Shown: one piece after another, positions 1 to 12,400 of the stretch
Layout of the letters: each line of letters opens with the position of its first letter
Numbering within the stretch: the stretch's first letter is position 1
Source of the DNA: Trichoplusia ni
Taxonomy: Eukaryota > Arthropoda > Insecta > Lepidoptera > Noctuidae
Length of the DNA: 64,000 nucleotides
NCBI RefSeq assembly: GCF_003590095.1
Contig: NC_039500.1
Location: 1 to 64,000 of the forward strand
Direction of reading: 5' to 3'
Made by a program: the position numbers and the translations under genes
The notes under the pieces: model-generated
Database searches by the model: none
Told to the model about the DNA's origin: nothing
The model's input: the letters and a program-made list of their open reading frames with translations, nothing else

Positions 1-204
1 ATGAGGTTATCTGCGTAATTTTTGCTACCCGATCCGGGTTTCTGCGCATTTAGGAATTGATCTGGAATTAAAATGGTGTAACTAGATTGTACTAGACCTA
101 ATAGACTCTATTGTAGATTGGCTTAAAAAGGGGATGTATTATAGAAATTGTATATAGGTTGAGAAAATAATTTGTACTTATGGTAATATTTGAGCTATTG
201 AATT

Positions 205-415
205 GGCGCGTGGTTCTCATGGCGACGCTCCGACGGCGATAGCGGCAGACGGTCTCCATGACGACACCGAGAGCTCGCATGCCTCCAACCGCGGTGTGGG
301 TACGGGTGCGATCAATCCCGGGCGGAGGAAGTCTGCACCCACCCGCCGCCACCGCCGCACCGACGCCGCCGTCGGCCCGTTTACCGCTGCGGTCAACGCC
401 GCACTCTTCTCGCGC
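205..415. other. GC-rich block, unassigned
   Basis: About 210 bp rich in CpG, standing out sharply from the AT-rich flanks. It is open in more than one frame on both strands, as GC-rich DNA often is. No recognisable protein motif, and no clear acceptor and donor pair in one frame. It may be a promoter or enhancer island, or a non-coding first exon; I cannot decide from sequence. Confidence 0.35.
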
Positions 416-2029
416 ACATATTTTACTATAATTTTTAAAACCATTACTCTTTCCGTCCTAGATGACTTAATTGAAATGTAGACAAGCGCGTTTGCACACA
501 TCATATTGATGGATTAGGTGCATTCAACACTACGGTAATTTATTAAAATATATTTATATCTCCTTCAAAATATTCATCAATCAAACTTGACTAAGCCGTT
601 AATGGAAATAATTTAAATTACCAATGCGATCTTGATAACTTAGTAATAGGTCTGTTGGACATGACTGAACCGCACACTGACTCAGTTAAGCGCTATAGAT
701 TTGGTAGAGAAATAAATAAAAAAGTTTTTACTGTCTAGAGCTCGTTTACGATAACATCGCTTATTCTCCGTAACTCCGCGATGTAACTTACACAATAAAC
801 GTAACGCAACATGTAGATACTGGCAACGCTTGGTTGGTTTTCCTGATCTTGGCATTGGTCCTGCTTCGTTTGCAACGCCTCTAAAATTGGTATAAAATTG
901 GAAACTTCTATTTTTTATGATGTTAACATTGAAAGGATTTTTCAACGATCAAATTTATCGTTAATTAAGTATTTACGCGGTCTAATACGGAAACATCACC
1001 AAAATGTACGTTACGTTTTGGTTTCCACGCTTCTATATTTAATTCACCAAATTATTGACTTATTCTAGCGATAATCATAAAGAACGATCGAACTATACCT
1101 CAATTGATATGCTCTAATGAAAAAATCATCTGAAATGCATGATTTTTCTGCCGATAATTATAGATTGCATAGTCTGAATTACGTTTCTGAGACCAAAACC
1201 ATACGACGTGTATTCTGTCTGAAGTTGAGATGAGCACAAAAAATAATGTCATTCGGCCCTGACATAAGAAGCAACAATAATCTAATGCAGCTATACTTTA
1301 CGAAAAGAAACATGTAAGAATTATGTAGGACAACCAAATGTTAAAAATCGCAAGGACATTTGTTTTTTCAAATTTATGTTTTGTGAAGAAAAGGATATTT
1401 ATATAGTCGTGATTCGGTATTTAGACGTTTAAATCTTAAGAATACGAAAGTATTTTACTAATTTTATACTTTTACAGTCCAAACGATTGAATTCACTCAT
1501 TGGCATAATGTCAAATGGTACTACGTTGTGCTTACGTCGACGTCTAGATAACACATATTATATCATTAGTTTTTATTTCATTTCATTGTTTTAACTTTAT
1601 GTACAATATTATTACGATTAAGAGTTGAAAGTGTTGTAAGCTTTGTATTATTTATTTTTTTTTACTTTTTGTGTCTAACCCTAAAGCGAGCTAAACAGCG
1701 ATCGTACGAGTTGGTGGTGCGTCCGTCATTGGCACTGTAGCTCCCAAATAGATGAACTGAATTTGTTTGTTTTTGTAAAAGCTTGTAAAGCGACATTATA
1801 TAACAAATCATTACAAATCAAAATATTCAACTGTTAGAAGATTATCAGCTTCGACAATATTCAATTTTGTTGAGTTTATAATTCAAATTAATGTTAAGGT
1901 AAATGAAATGTCTTTTCCTAGGATTTTATGGTTCTGGAAAATACGAAGTAGAGACTATTTTTATTTTTTGCATATAGCTTAAAACTGTCTCGTTTCGAAT
2001 ACTATAGGCTACATTTCAGTGGTGGGCTA

Positions 2030-2230
2030 CGTGACCTTGACCCCAGAGTATAGGCCTAACCTGCCCCAAAAGCGTTCTGTTAAAAGTTGGCGGTCGATAT
2101 ATAAGATGGGGTTCGCGCAAGCGCTAACATTCCCGCTCACCCAATCGATCTGCCCGCCCACGTGACGCAACGCATTTGCGGGGATTCTTTGCGGACACCT
2201 CAAAGTCTTTATACTACGAGTCCACACTAG
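2030..2230 (+). promoter_or_regulatory. Promoter-like block with nuclear-receptor site, TATA and E-box
   Basis: Within 135 bp there is TGACCTTGACCCC at 2032-2044, whose reverse complement contains TCAAGGTCA, the extended half-site bound by FTZ-F1/ERR-type nuclear receptors. It is followed by a TATA-like TATATAAG at 2098-2105 and a perfect E-box CACGTG at 2159-2164, in locally GC-richer DNA. It lies 4.2 kb upstream of the taiman start codon on the same strand. The motifs are seen directly; promoter or enhancer activity is inferred. Confidence 0.35.
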
Positions 2231-4499
2231 CTATTCAAATATCCCTCACTAAAACAATATTCAGATTATTAAAGAGTATGCCTCATTGACTTTGTAAACA
2301 AATCCCGAAAACAAAGCTTCATAATATAATATTCAAATAATTGGACACGCCATGAAACTGACATGGCAGGCTATATATTATTATTTTTCATCCACAGCCT
2401 AAAGCCTTTAATTAATCCTTGTTTTGAGGAATAATAATGTTACAAGGCTTTTAAAAGCAATTTTGGCTACCATTTGTCGAATCATACACGTGTGCGCATT
2501 AATTGCGGGAAGATAGAATTTAATTTCTAAACCGCCTTTGGTTCATCTGTAACCACCAAAAGAAAACTGTCATATTATGTACTTTAGTGTGTTGCAGTTG
2601 TTTTAGAACTATTACACTTATTCATAACGACCTTTGCCCATCGTTCGATCCCGTAATTTCTAGAGTGGTCACCGTCGTTGAATTCAAGAACGTAAGACTA
2701 AAGAAGCTGTATTCGCTAGATGAATGAAACCCCCTCCCAACATCCGGTAAATACTAACGTTACGATAATCTTATTATAGTCTGACTCTGTACTAGCAACG
2801 TCCCACAATATTACCCTCGCATTTCCCGTTCCTGTGGACTTATATGGCTATCCAGGTCCTACAAATTACTTCAACACTTTTACGTATTATGTAGGTACCT
2901 TAATTTTGGAAACCCACAAACCATTTTTGATTTATATAACCTCTTACAAATATTTTTTCATACAATGCGTGACTATTGTTTCTAGCAGTTATAATTATAG
3001 CATTGAACCCACTGTTAAAAAAATAGTTTTATCGAGGAGACTACCATGCTACGTGCAGTATATTACCTTGCATTAGATTTATGAAGTCACTTAATTTAAT
3101 ATATCGTCCTCAATATTGGTCTTACGGCGTTACAACCGCGTAGCAGATTTTCGACTAATTAGGCAATTTTCTTGTTATCATTTGTAGGAAGTTAATGTTT
3201 CGTATAACATTGTAATACTGACGTGAATTAATTCTAATTAGCAACTGAAAACTCAAAATATGTACATTTAAGTCATTAATTTATGCATAGTATAATTTTC
3301 AAGATTATTAAGTTCTTAGTGTTATTACAATTTATTGCATCGCACATTAAACCCCAAGAATTGTGGAGACAAGGGGTAATTTTGCACAGTAAAAGCTCTA
3401 CTACTAATTTTTTGTTCAATTTAATCATATATGTTATTGCCGTGCTTCAATTTTTATTACAATTTCACGGCTTTTGACACTGTGTCATGCTAATGGTTAT
3501 TATCATTAAACAAATAATTTAACTGTTCGTGGCTTACTTTAGGCGAATCCAACGTTGGAAGAAACGTTGTTGTAAAATTGAAAACCTGTATAATTGAAAA
3601 CAGACCTTTTCATTGCTTGTAAAGGATAAGATAGAAAATATGTTTAATCGATTATTTAATGTTATCCCTATGAGTTCAAACTCAAAGCATCCTCGAAAGT
3701 ATAATATTTTGTCTTTTCGATTGAGATGTAAACCATGCGATGCGATCAGCCCACTCGGTCCCTAACCAATATATTACGCCATTTATATTCTCATTAGTCG
3801 TTTCATTTGATCAGATTATTTATGCTCCCTTGAGGTCGAAGCTCATCATTTCTTGTAAACATGATATTGGATGAGTTTCATTTAAAGTTAACAGACTGTA
3901 AAGTCTGCTTGTGATGAGTAAAGTTGTGTATGGCGTTGGCGTCGCAGGCTCGCAAGCCTTTCCAATTTAGTCCTGAACCAAAACTACCCTGTAATTAATT
4001 ACTATGAGGTTCGCTTCAGTTTACGCATATAAAATAGATACACAACATATACAATTGATGTTATAGTTATTATGGATGAGTTAAAATATATCTTTAGTTA
4101 AATAAATTAAACTCGTAATTTTCTCTCGCTGAATTATAAAGACGAGTGCGATTTGGGTTTTGAAACAATTCCTCATAAAGAAAAAGTTTCAATCAACGTA
4201 TTATTCCGAAGGGTAATGGTGTTAGTGTAGGGTGCTTCAATTATTAGTTTTTTAAACCAGGTCAGATGTTAAATTACAAAACGTTTTTCCATGCCTAAAT
4301 GAATCATGTTTAGTCGGTCAATGTCAACAATAGGTAAAATTCCTCGTATATAATACTCAGAAAAATAATTGGGTTAGGTCCTTATTATCAATACAATATG
4401 CTGATTTCCTTCGATATAAAATATTTGGGAAGTACCTAGTAGCTGTAGATTAACCCATCACACACATGTAAATAAATAAATAGCCCTCTAGTCAACACG

Positions 4500-4640
4500 A
4501 AGATACCGGTGAAGCGGAATTAGAATGAAGTGTGCGGCGCGAGTCGCGGCGGGCCGTGTGCCACGTCATTGCCGTGACCCACTGACATAGATCCGCGGGC
4601 CGCCTGCACCGATATCTGCACGCGCCGCGCTCTTCCTCTA
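4500..4640. promoter_or_regulatory. CpG-rich block
   Basis: A CpG-dense stretch of about 140 bp in otherwise AT-rich DNA, 1.7 kb upstream of the first taiman coding exon. No open frame or splice signal makes it a convincing exon. It could be a regulatory island or part of a non-coding first exon. Confidence 0.25.
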
Positions 4641-5689
4641 CTGCCCCTTTAAAACTCTTTTACCTACAAGTATTTTATAATTCATTGAATTTGACTCATT
4701 GATCAGTGACTAAAGTTTGTAATTTCGCAAACTTCAAATTAGAGGATAATGAGAGAATATTATTGTTAAATGACATTTCAACAAAATAATATAAAAAATA
4801 ATTGGGAAAACAATTAAATAACGATTTAGTATGAAATACTTATTTATGTAGTACTTGTATACAGAACTTAATTTTTTCAATGACGATTTAGATACTGGGT
4901 TAGACAAAATAAATTACAAAAACATTCGGGTTTTAGTTTTGTAGACCTATCGTCGAATTGAATAAAAATGTTGCGATTGAGTTATGCAATGGATGACCTT
5001 GTTATCTAAATTGTGCACTTGACACAAATACTGTTCCATTTCACTTTCATGTAGGTACGAGTGGCTACGTCACGGCTTACAACGTATCGCTGTTTGTCGC
5101 GCGACATGCCACCGTTCCTTCTATACATTTATTCTACTTATTTTTATATCTCAATTTAATTGTTGCCGTTGTTAATGGAATTTGTTAATTTTAGATCATA
5201 ATGATTTGAACCATTTAATTATTTCGGAATATCGTGAAAATATTTGAGACAAAAAATTTAGAGCCAAAAATGACTCTACAATGAAATTATTATATGTTTA
5301 AGGTAATTAAACAATGCTTAACCTTGTTGTTCAGGTATATATTTTTAGATAGTTAGATATTATGTTCCTTATTTATTAGGAATTATAACCAACATGTTAT
5401 TTTAGCACGATATATTTTTAAAGGCCTCTTGGATATTTTACAATCCTATTGGACAGCTATAATTAAGTAGACGAATGAAATTGCTACTGACAATCTTTTT
5501 AGAATTGTTATTTGTCCATAATCATATTGCATATTTATACATATAGTCTGCACCTTTATGCATACCTATTGTTTATGATTATAATATTCGGTTGTGTTTC
5601 GCACAAATGACGGCTAATGAAAAATAGCAAACAATTTTTTGTATGTATTATTTATACGTTGTTCTAAATCGTACATTCTCGGTTGTATT

Positions 5690-6276
5690 CGGCGAACTTG
5701 GCGCGGTCGTGTCGATGAGCGAGATCGCAGTAGAGTGAGTCTCGCAAAGAGTAGCGTTAGTGTGACCATAATAGCGATACTGTTCAGTCCGTCAGTCCAC
5801 CTTCTCACGCTCTTAGCCATCGCTGTCGTCGTCACCGTCGACGATCTGCGTCGTGTCGCGCCGCGCCGCCCGTCGTGTTGATAATTTGTAAAGCGGCGAA
5901 CGAAAAGGATGTGTGTATATCTACGTCTCGCCTTTCAGTTGACTTTCATCGTCGTTTTGTAGCGAACGTTTCGCACGGATATCGATAGGAAATTGCACTA
6001 TCACTACGTAATAAAGTTATTGCATGATATAGTCGACAAATATTAAAAATTGCTGATACGTTATTCATTTTTTTGCAGTTTCAGTTTATTTGTGTAGCTG
6101 TCGAATTAAAAGTGTGGATTTAGATACGTTAGTAGTATTAAAAAATAGCGTCGCAGCGGTCGTGGCGCAATGCAGTGTATGTTTGGATGCGGATACGTAT
6201 TGTGCTGTTTAAAACTGATCCAGGGAAACATACGTTTCTTAAATAGTGGCAGTGAACGTTTAAGTGTATTCTAGCC
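5690..6276 (+). promoter_or_regulatory. tai: Likely promoter and 5' UTR of taiman
   Basis: A CpG-rich stretch (about 5690-5900) is followed by DNA leading directly to the first coding exon. Initiator-like TCAGT motifs lie at about 5785-5795. A pyrimidine tract ending in an AG at about 6077-6078 looks like a 3' splice site, so the UTR just before the ATG may be spliced to an upstream non-coding exon; a GTGAGT at about 5732 could be the donor. An in-frame TGA at 6253-6255 ends the upstream reading frame and supports 6277 as the start codon of this exon. The transcription start is not located. Confidence 0.4.
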
Positions 6277-6449
6277 ATGCTGCCTATGGTACAAACAGAA
6301 CCAGTGCTTTTCAATTGCGGGGTCCACTCAGTCAATGTGGCTGCGTCTCCTCCGGCCACATTGCCACCCTCGCTTACACCGGATTCGGATGTGGATGAAC
6401 TAGTTGATATATTCTTCGATGTTGATGTTGCTGTCAACACCTTGCCCAG
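6277..6449 (+). CDS. tai: taiman exon 1 (first coding exon)
   Basis: Encodes residues 1-57 plus two bases of codon 58. The start ATG follows an in-frame TGA (6253-6255). The peptide has no domain I recognise but carries an acidic, hydrophobic stretch, SDVDELVDIFFDVDV, at about residues 37-51, which resembles a short activation-type motif (inference). The donor GTAAAT at 6450 ends the exon in phase 2, matching exon 2. An alternative N-terminus from an unseen upstream exon is possible. Confidence 0.7.
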
Positions 6450-9400
6450 GTAAATGACACATGAAATACATAGATTATGTGTGCCTAGTTCATATTACTC
6501 AAACGTATACTGTGCTATAAACATACAAATGGTTTTATCGTACAACATACACCATTCAGTTGTATATGGAAAGAGCATTAACTTGCTGTGTAACTGTTTG
6601 AGTAAGTAATTAACTTATTCATTTTTGTTGATTTGATGCTGAACAGTTTGTTTCTCAAAGTTTACCCTGTGATTCAAACGATAGGTATTGTAATCAGTCA
6701 AGTCATAACACCGCAGACCGGACCAATGACACACAACAGCGAGACCCAGAATGATTGCAGGTCACATAGTGTAGATAAAATTTGTAATTACAAAAGATAA
6801 GAAATAATTATACCAACAATATGTGCTAATCCATTTGGAATTGATCTTATGTTTGCGAAAATAATTAAAGGGACGCTCGGCTAAAGTAAAAAAACCATTG
6901 CGTAAGAAGAAACGAATGATTAATGTAAATCCAAGAGAAATGTCGTTATCGTGGTATTCGTTACGTAACTCGACATTAAATTAATATTTTAAATCGGCAA
7001 CTAGTGTGTCTAAACATAACCATAATTTTTCAACAAGTGGTACAAAAATATAACTTGTATCCCGTGAGTAAATAAATTAAGAAAACAGCATACCGTGCTA
7101 ATTCATATATGTTAACTCTCCCCAAATAAAACAATAAAGACATCTCAGAGAAAATATAATAGTAGCAAGCCCATTGATAATTTAGTACAGTAAATAAAAC
7201 TGCATGGGCAATTTAAACAGAATTTCAGAACTGTGTAACCTGAGTTAAACAGCACCTCTCAATTTCGTATTATGCATTCGCTAAATGTGAATTATAAGGT
7301 ACCATATGTTTTCATATTATTCGTAATAAAAATACAGAATCAGCATTATACCTCATTTTTACATCTGTTTAACAATGAATTGTGTCAAATCGGCAATAAA
7401 GACGGTACACATTTATACCATCTTTATTTTCAAATCATATGAAAATAATACGGTGACAATGCTGCTCTTAATGTCTGCTTACATCCAGAAGCAGAACCAC
7501 TTACCCGTCGTATGTTTTTGATTCTGAAATTGTGTTTAAGAAAAATAAGGTTTTTGGTTATGCAAGGACTGCTTGACAACAAATAGTGTTCGGGTGCATT
7601 TGGAACCTTAACATGAGCTAGCTGGATTTGAGATTCTCCGGGGGGCTTCTTAGGGCCGCCTAGAGACAGAGGGTTTTTACGTAGAGGGTAAAACATGACT
7701 AAGTATGACCTTGGTGAAGTTACATACATCTGCAACAAGTCTTGACTTGTTATCCATAGAATAAGAAAATATTAAATGATCGTAGGGTACATTGTTCTTT
7801 GCTTAACACGAGAGGGTGTATGATATCTAGTTTATCGAAAGTTTACACCATTTAGGATTTTGTGCAAGAACGTCAAATTACAAAACATTTACTTAACACA
7901 CATGACTTTTGAATGTAATCTGTAGGACTATTAACACGTGTGTATCACTCGTAAAACTTGTTTTACATTTCAAGGTTTTCAAAATGCAGACCTCCTTGAA
8001 AGACAAAAGTAATTTCCTTTCCGCAAAACTCAATTGTTTTAGTTTCAAGTCATATGTTTTACTTCCATTTCAATTCTAGTATACTTAATTTATGCAAACA
8101 AAGTTAGCACAAGTACAAAATCTTGTAGTACCACTGTGTAGCTATGGAATACTCACTACGATGGATTGACCTAAACTAAATTATTCTTCTATGATTCTTT
8201 AAAATCACGTGGTATGTCTAAATTCGGTTGCTATCGCAAGAGGTGGTTAATAAGCCTTTGGGGTATATTAAAATATGATTGAGTAATGTCGGGTTATAAT
8301 GACAACAATGGTGTAATAACTTGAAATAAATAGTATGAATTATTCTGAGGTTGCCCTTCTTAAGGCAGACAATATCAAGTAAAATAAATCTTTGTAAAAA
8401 CTAACGCAACGAAGACATAGTAAAATTTAACCAAACAAGGATGTTTTAGCGTATGTTACGTTTCAGCCGCCCTAACTTTCATAAGTGAAAGTTTTTTTAA
8501 ATCAAATAGGCTTAGTATTTTTACAACACTTTCTACGTCCTATAAAATGGTATGGGTAACTTATTAAAACTGCGCAAACATGTTAAATATAAACAATTCC
8601 AAAAAAGTTTCTATACTTTCGTGCTCTCGGTGCTAATGAAAAGTTTGAGCTGTTGAATTCCGGGTAAGTGACGTTTTTCGGAGTTTGCACAGGACTGCAA
8701 AAATAAAATTATTTATTTATTTTAAGGAATAAGTGCAACACACGGCATGTATGTAGTAGCTATTCACTAATTAAACGCTAATATAAAACCTTATGCTAAA
8801 TATAAGCTGTACTTAGAGTTCATGTAGCTCTTTTCAGTAGTACCTATTTTTTATAGATGATTTACTTATGACTCATTGAAAAATGTTGTGAAATAGTTTT
8901 ATTAATTTTACGCATTTAGGAAATACGTACATACGTGGCCGGTTGTGGGCTGTTAAAACAGATAGATTTTTCGTGTACTATTAAGTACAGATGAGAAATG
9001 CAGTTGTTCATTTGCATGATTCGAGACTACAGTACTAATCCATGACGTCAGGTTAAATTAAATTTTGTAACCACCATCCACCTATCGGATTATCTAATTT
9101 ATCACCTGCTTTGTAATTTTGTAGCGTCATCGAACATGATAAAAATATATTCTGGTCTTGGGTTACATGACGTATAGTAGATACTTAATAAAAATATGTC
9201 GCTCACTACTCACTTCAATGGATGGATTATATCACCTTTTAGCATTCTTGCGATCGTAAACTCTATATGTTATTACTTACATGGCTTCACTCGGAGTAAA
9301 AACATCTTATGCTAGGTCTAATCTAATGCTTCCTTCCTATTGGTACACATTTACGTTCTCTAGAAACATAAAAAAATAGGCACAATCATGTTAAGTTGTA

Positions 9401-12400
9401 CATAATCTTCAATGTAGTCTTTGGAAATTCTCAAGGTCGGCCGTGGGCCAGGGCATCCTTATCAAGGCAAAACGTCCAAGACGTCCTTATCGGGGCAAGA
9501 TCTAACAGTAACAGTTGTTTGATGGAGTACCCTTTGCTGGCCCCTTTTTATGAAATTTTGATGCCATAACAAAACTCCGTCTGTTTCGTTTAAGGCGCAG
9601 ATAGACTCTCTTATCTGATCTAAGAGAATATCACTATTTGCGTATCGAAGCTTTTTTACAAACTGTATACATTTCTTATAATATTATGTGGTAGTATTAC
9701 AATCAAATCTTATAAACAGTTTTAAATACAAACCTGACACCTATTATGACTAATAGTATGTAAAAACTAAATTAAACTAAAAAAAAGTGTTCATAATTGC
9801 GTTTATTCAATTGTGTCCTGCCAAAAATAGTACTGAATATCCACGAAGCAAGTTTTCAGGCCTATGATTGCATAATAATTGTTTAATGTCATATTAATCG
9901 AGACGTCATTTTCTGGCTTTCTACTTGTTACATAAAACCAAAATACGTACGCACACTATTCACATTCAAGAGAAAATCGTGGTCGTTTGGTTTTGCAAAA
10001 TTATATTTACACTGCATAAAATGTAAAATCCGTTTTATTATGTCAGAACTAGTGCACAGTGTAGTAGGCTAAGCAACACGACCTTACTCGGTGTAATAAA
10101 ATCAGATATAAGAAGTTACAATAAAGTTGCTTATGTAGAGGTAGTCAAGTATAGTTGTCTCGATGACGAATACCTGTTGAGTAACGATTGAAAAAGCGAA
10201 ACCTTCGACCGCGGAGCGCTGACAATGCTTACCAACTTTCACCTATTCGAATTTAAGTGTCAGCTTAACTAAAACTTTAAATAAATGTAGAGTTGAAATA
10301 ATTATGTATGGACAATGCGATCTTTGCATTGTTCAATTAATTATGTTAGCATTTCCATATTATATTGTTCAAGTTTTAATTACATACACCTGTGTGTATC
10401 GTCTCTGTATATAGTCTGAGTTGTGTGACTCAAATTCAGACAGGATATGAACATATACTAGGAACTAGATAGAGGCTTCAAACATTTTCGAGAATTATTA
10501 TACTATTTCTGGTCACGCTTGTGGCGCGTTGTTGTTATTCCGAACATTATTATTTCAAGGTTGCGCGGCCGTCGCAGTGAGGTTGCGTAGTGGGGCTCCT
10601 CGGTAGGCGTCGTTCAACTGGTATCTCTGTCCCTCTTTTGCATTAAGGCTCTCCCACACAGATGCGATATATCGTTCGATATTAAATTATTGACTCGACG
10701 CTATATCATATAAGACGGATTTCTGTAGGACCGGTGTTACGTTTTGGCATGTAAATTATTTAATAGATTATATATTGTAGCTGTTATACCGGAAGTTATA
10801 ACCGCAAGTAGTAACCATATTATAAAACTGCCACACAGCATATTCATCTAAATGTGTCTATACCTTAGAGCTACTTATTTCGCAAAGAAAAAACATCAAA
10901 GCCCAAGTAGGCTGTAAGCACATGAGAAATGCCTGAAAGGCAAATAAACAATCACAGTTAGGGATTAAAAGCTTTTTGATTATAATTATTGAATCGGGAA
11001 CAAATAAGTTATATATTTCCTCATAGTCTGCAAAACACCAAGACTGAATCAATGTATTAAATATGCATTGTTTCAAATAAATGTATGTTAACAATATAAA
11101 TATGTGCAAGTTACATTTATATATATACTTGAATGTAAAAATAATACCAACGATTTATGAATTAACCTTCACATGCATGATATTTAATATTCTTAATAAT
11201 TTAGTATAGCAACTTCGTTTAGTATCGGTGTGTAAGCGTCTTTAGATTCAGCTTATTCTGTACTTGGCATTTGATATGAGTCGCGCCAATGAGAACATAA
11301 CTATTCCTTGATAGTCAGTCCATTACGATAGTGTACATCCTCACCTGGTTAAAGTTTTGATAATAATATAAATACTTAGTTAAAAACCTGAATAAATACA
11401 ATACATTACTCGCTTAGTAGCAAACATGACTCAGTCTTGTAGGTACTATTGTAAAAACAAGATGAGGGCAATCGTAGGCATAGTAAAGAATGCTTCCTTT
11501 GTTATTATTTATTTTTAAGTAGTATTCAAGTAGATTTATACCACCACTGTAACACTATATTTATTAGAATACATACATAGGTATGTAATATAGAGTATAA
11601 TTATTTTTTACATAAAAATGTATCTTTAAATCACCATTCATCAATCACCATCGCAATACATTTTTATAATAGTTATAAAAAAACATCATACTTTAATAAA
11701 AGTTTATTTTGTTTGCTGCTTCTGTAGAATTGAATCCTGTGACCTCCAACTGGGAGACACATGGAGGGGGATGCAAGGCAAGATGAGCGTGACAGCGCCG
11801 GTTAAGAAGATAAGAAAAAAGTCAGACAATAAGCCACAATCACAACTGTACGTATTAATACGCTTAAAATGTGTATACATTGGTGGAAATGTCTGGGTTT
11901 TTGAGATGGACCTTCGGAAGTTCTTATTTATGTGACGTAGTAGTTCGTGCTTAGATTATTCGTTAAAGAGGGCTTACGTGTTTTAAATTTGTTTTACGTT
12001 CTTTACCCGTAGGTTGAAGTATATTTTATGTAATAAGAAAATAACACTCCTTTGCAAAAGCTGTGTCGTCAAATTTCCAATATTGAAATAAAAAACTCTT
12101 TTCTTTACTTTAAAACTATTAATGTTCCAACGTATGTATGTAAGCAAAGCGTTCACTTTTCTATTTATCCATACACTGTTTTTTATTGTGATACTATAAT
12201 GACCTGTTATTTTTAAGTATTTACATAAAAATCCCGCGGAACGTAATGTTTATTATGAATGAGGTTTATCAGTAAACTCTTTATATTTGACAACAATCCA
12301 TTAAAGTCAAAATTACGTAATAACATTCACATCATCCTACAAAAAAATACTTTATACCTTCATTTAAAGTTATATACTTTATTTAACAAAGAGTTTACAT

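Larger units (their letters stand above)
1..5689. other. Non-coding upstream DNA of taiman
   Basis: AT-rich DNA with no exon I can support. It contains a GC-rich block at 205-415, a promoter-like block at 2030-2230 and a CpG-rich block at 4500-4640, each listed separately. Open frames here are short, lack splice support and overlap on both strands in the GC-rich blocks, so they are not called genes. Remote 5' non-coding exons of taiman could lie here, because SRC/taiman genes often have distant first exons. Confidence 0.5.

Noticed and set aside
9454..9498. Two 17-bp direct repeats (CCTTATC..GGCAA type, 14 of 17 matching)
   Set aside because: Only two short diverged units; not enough for an element or array.
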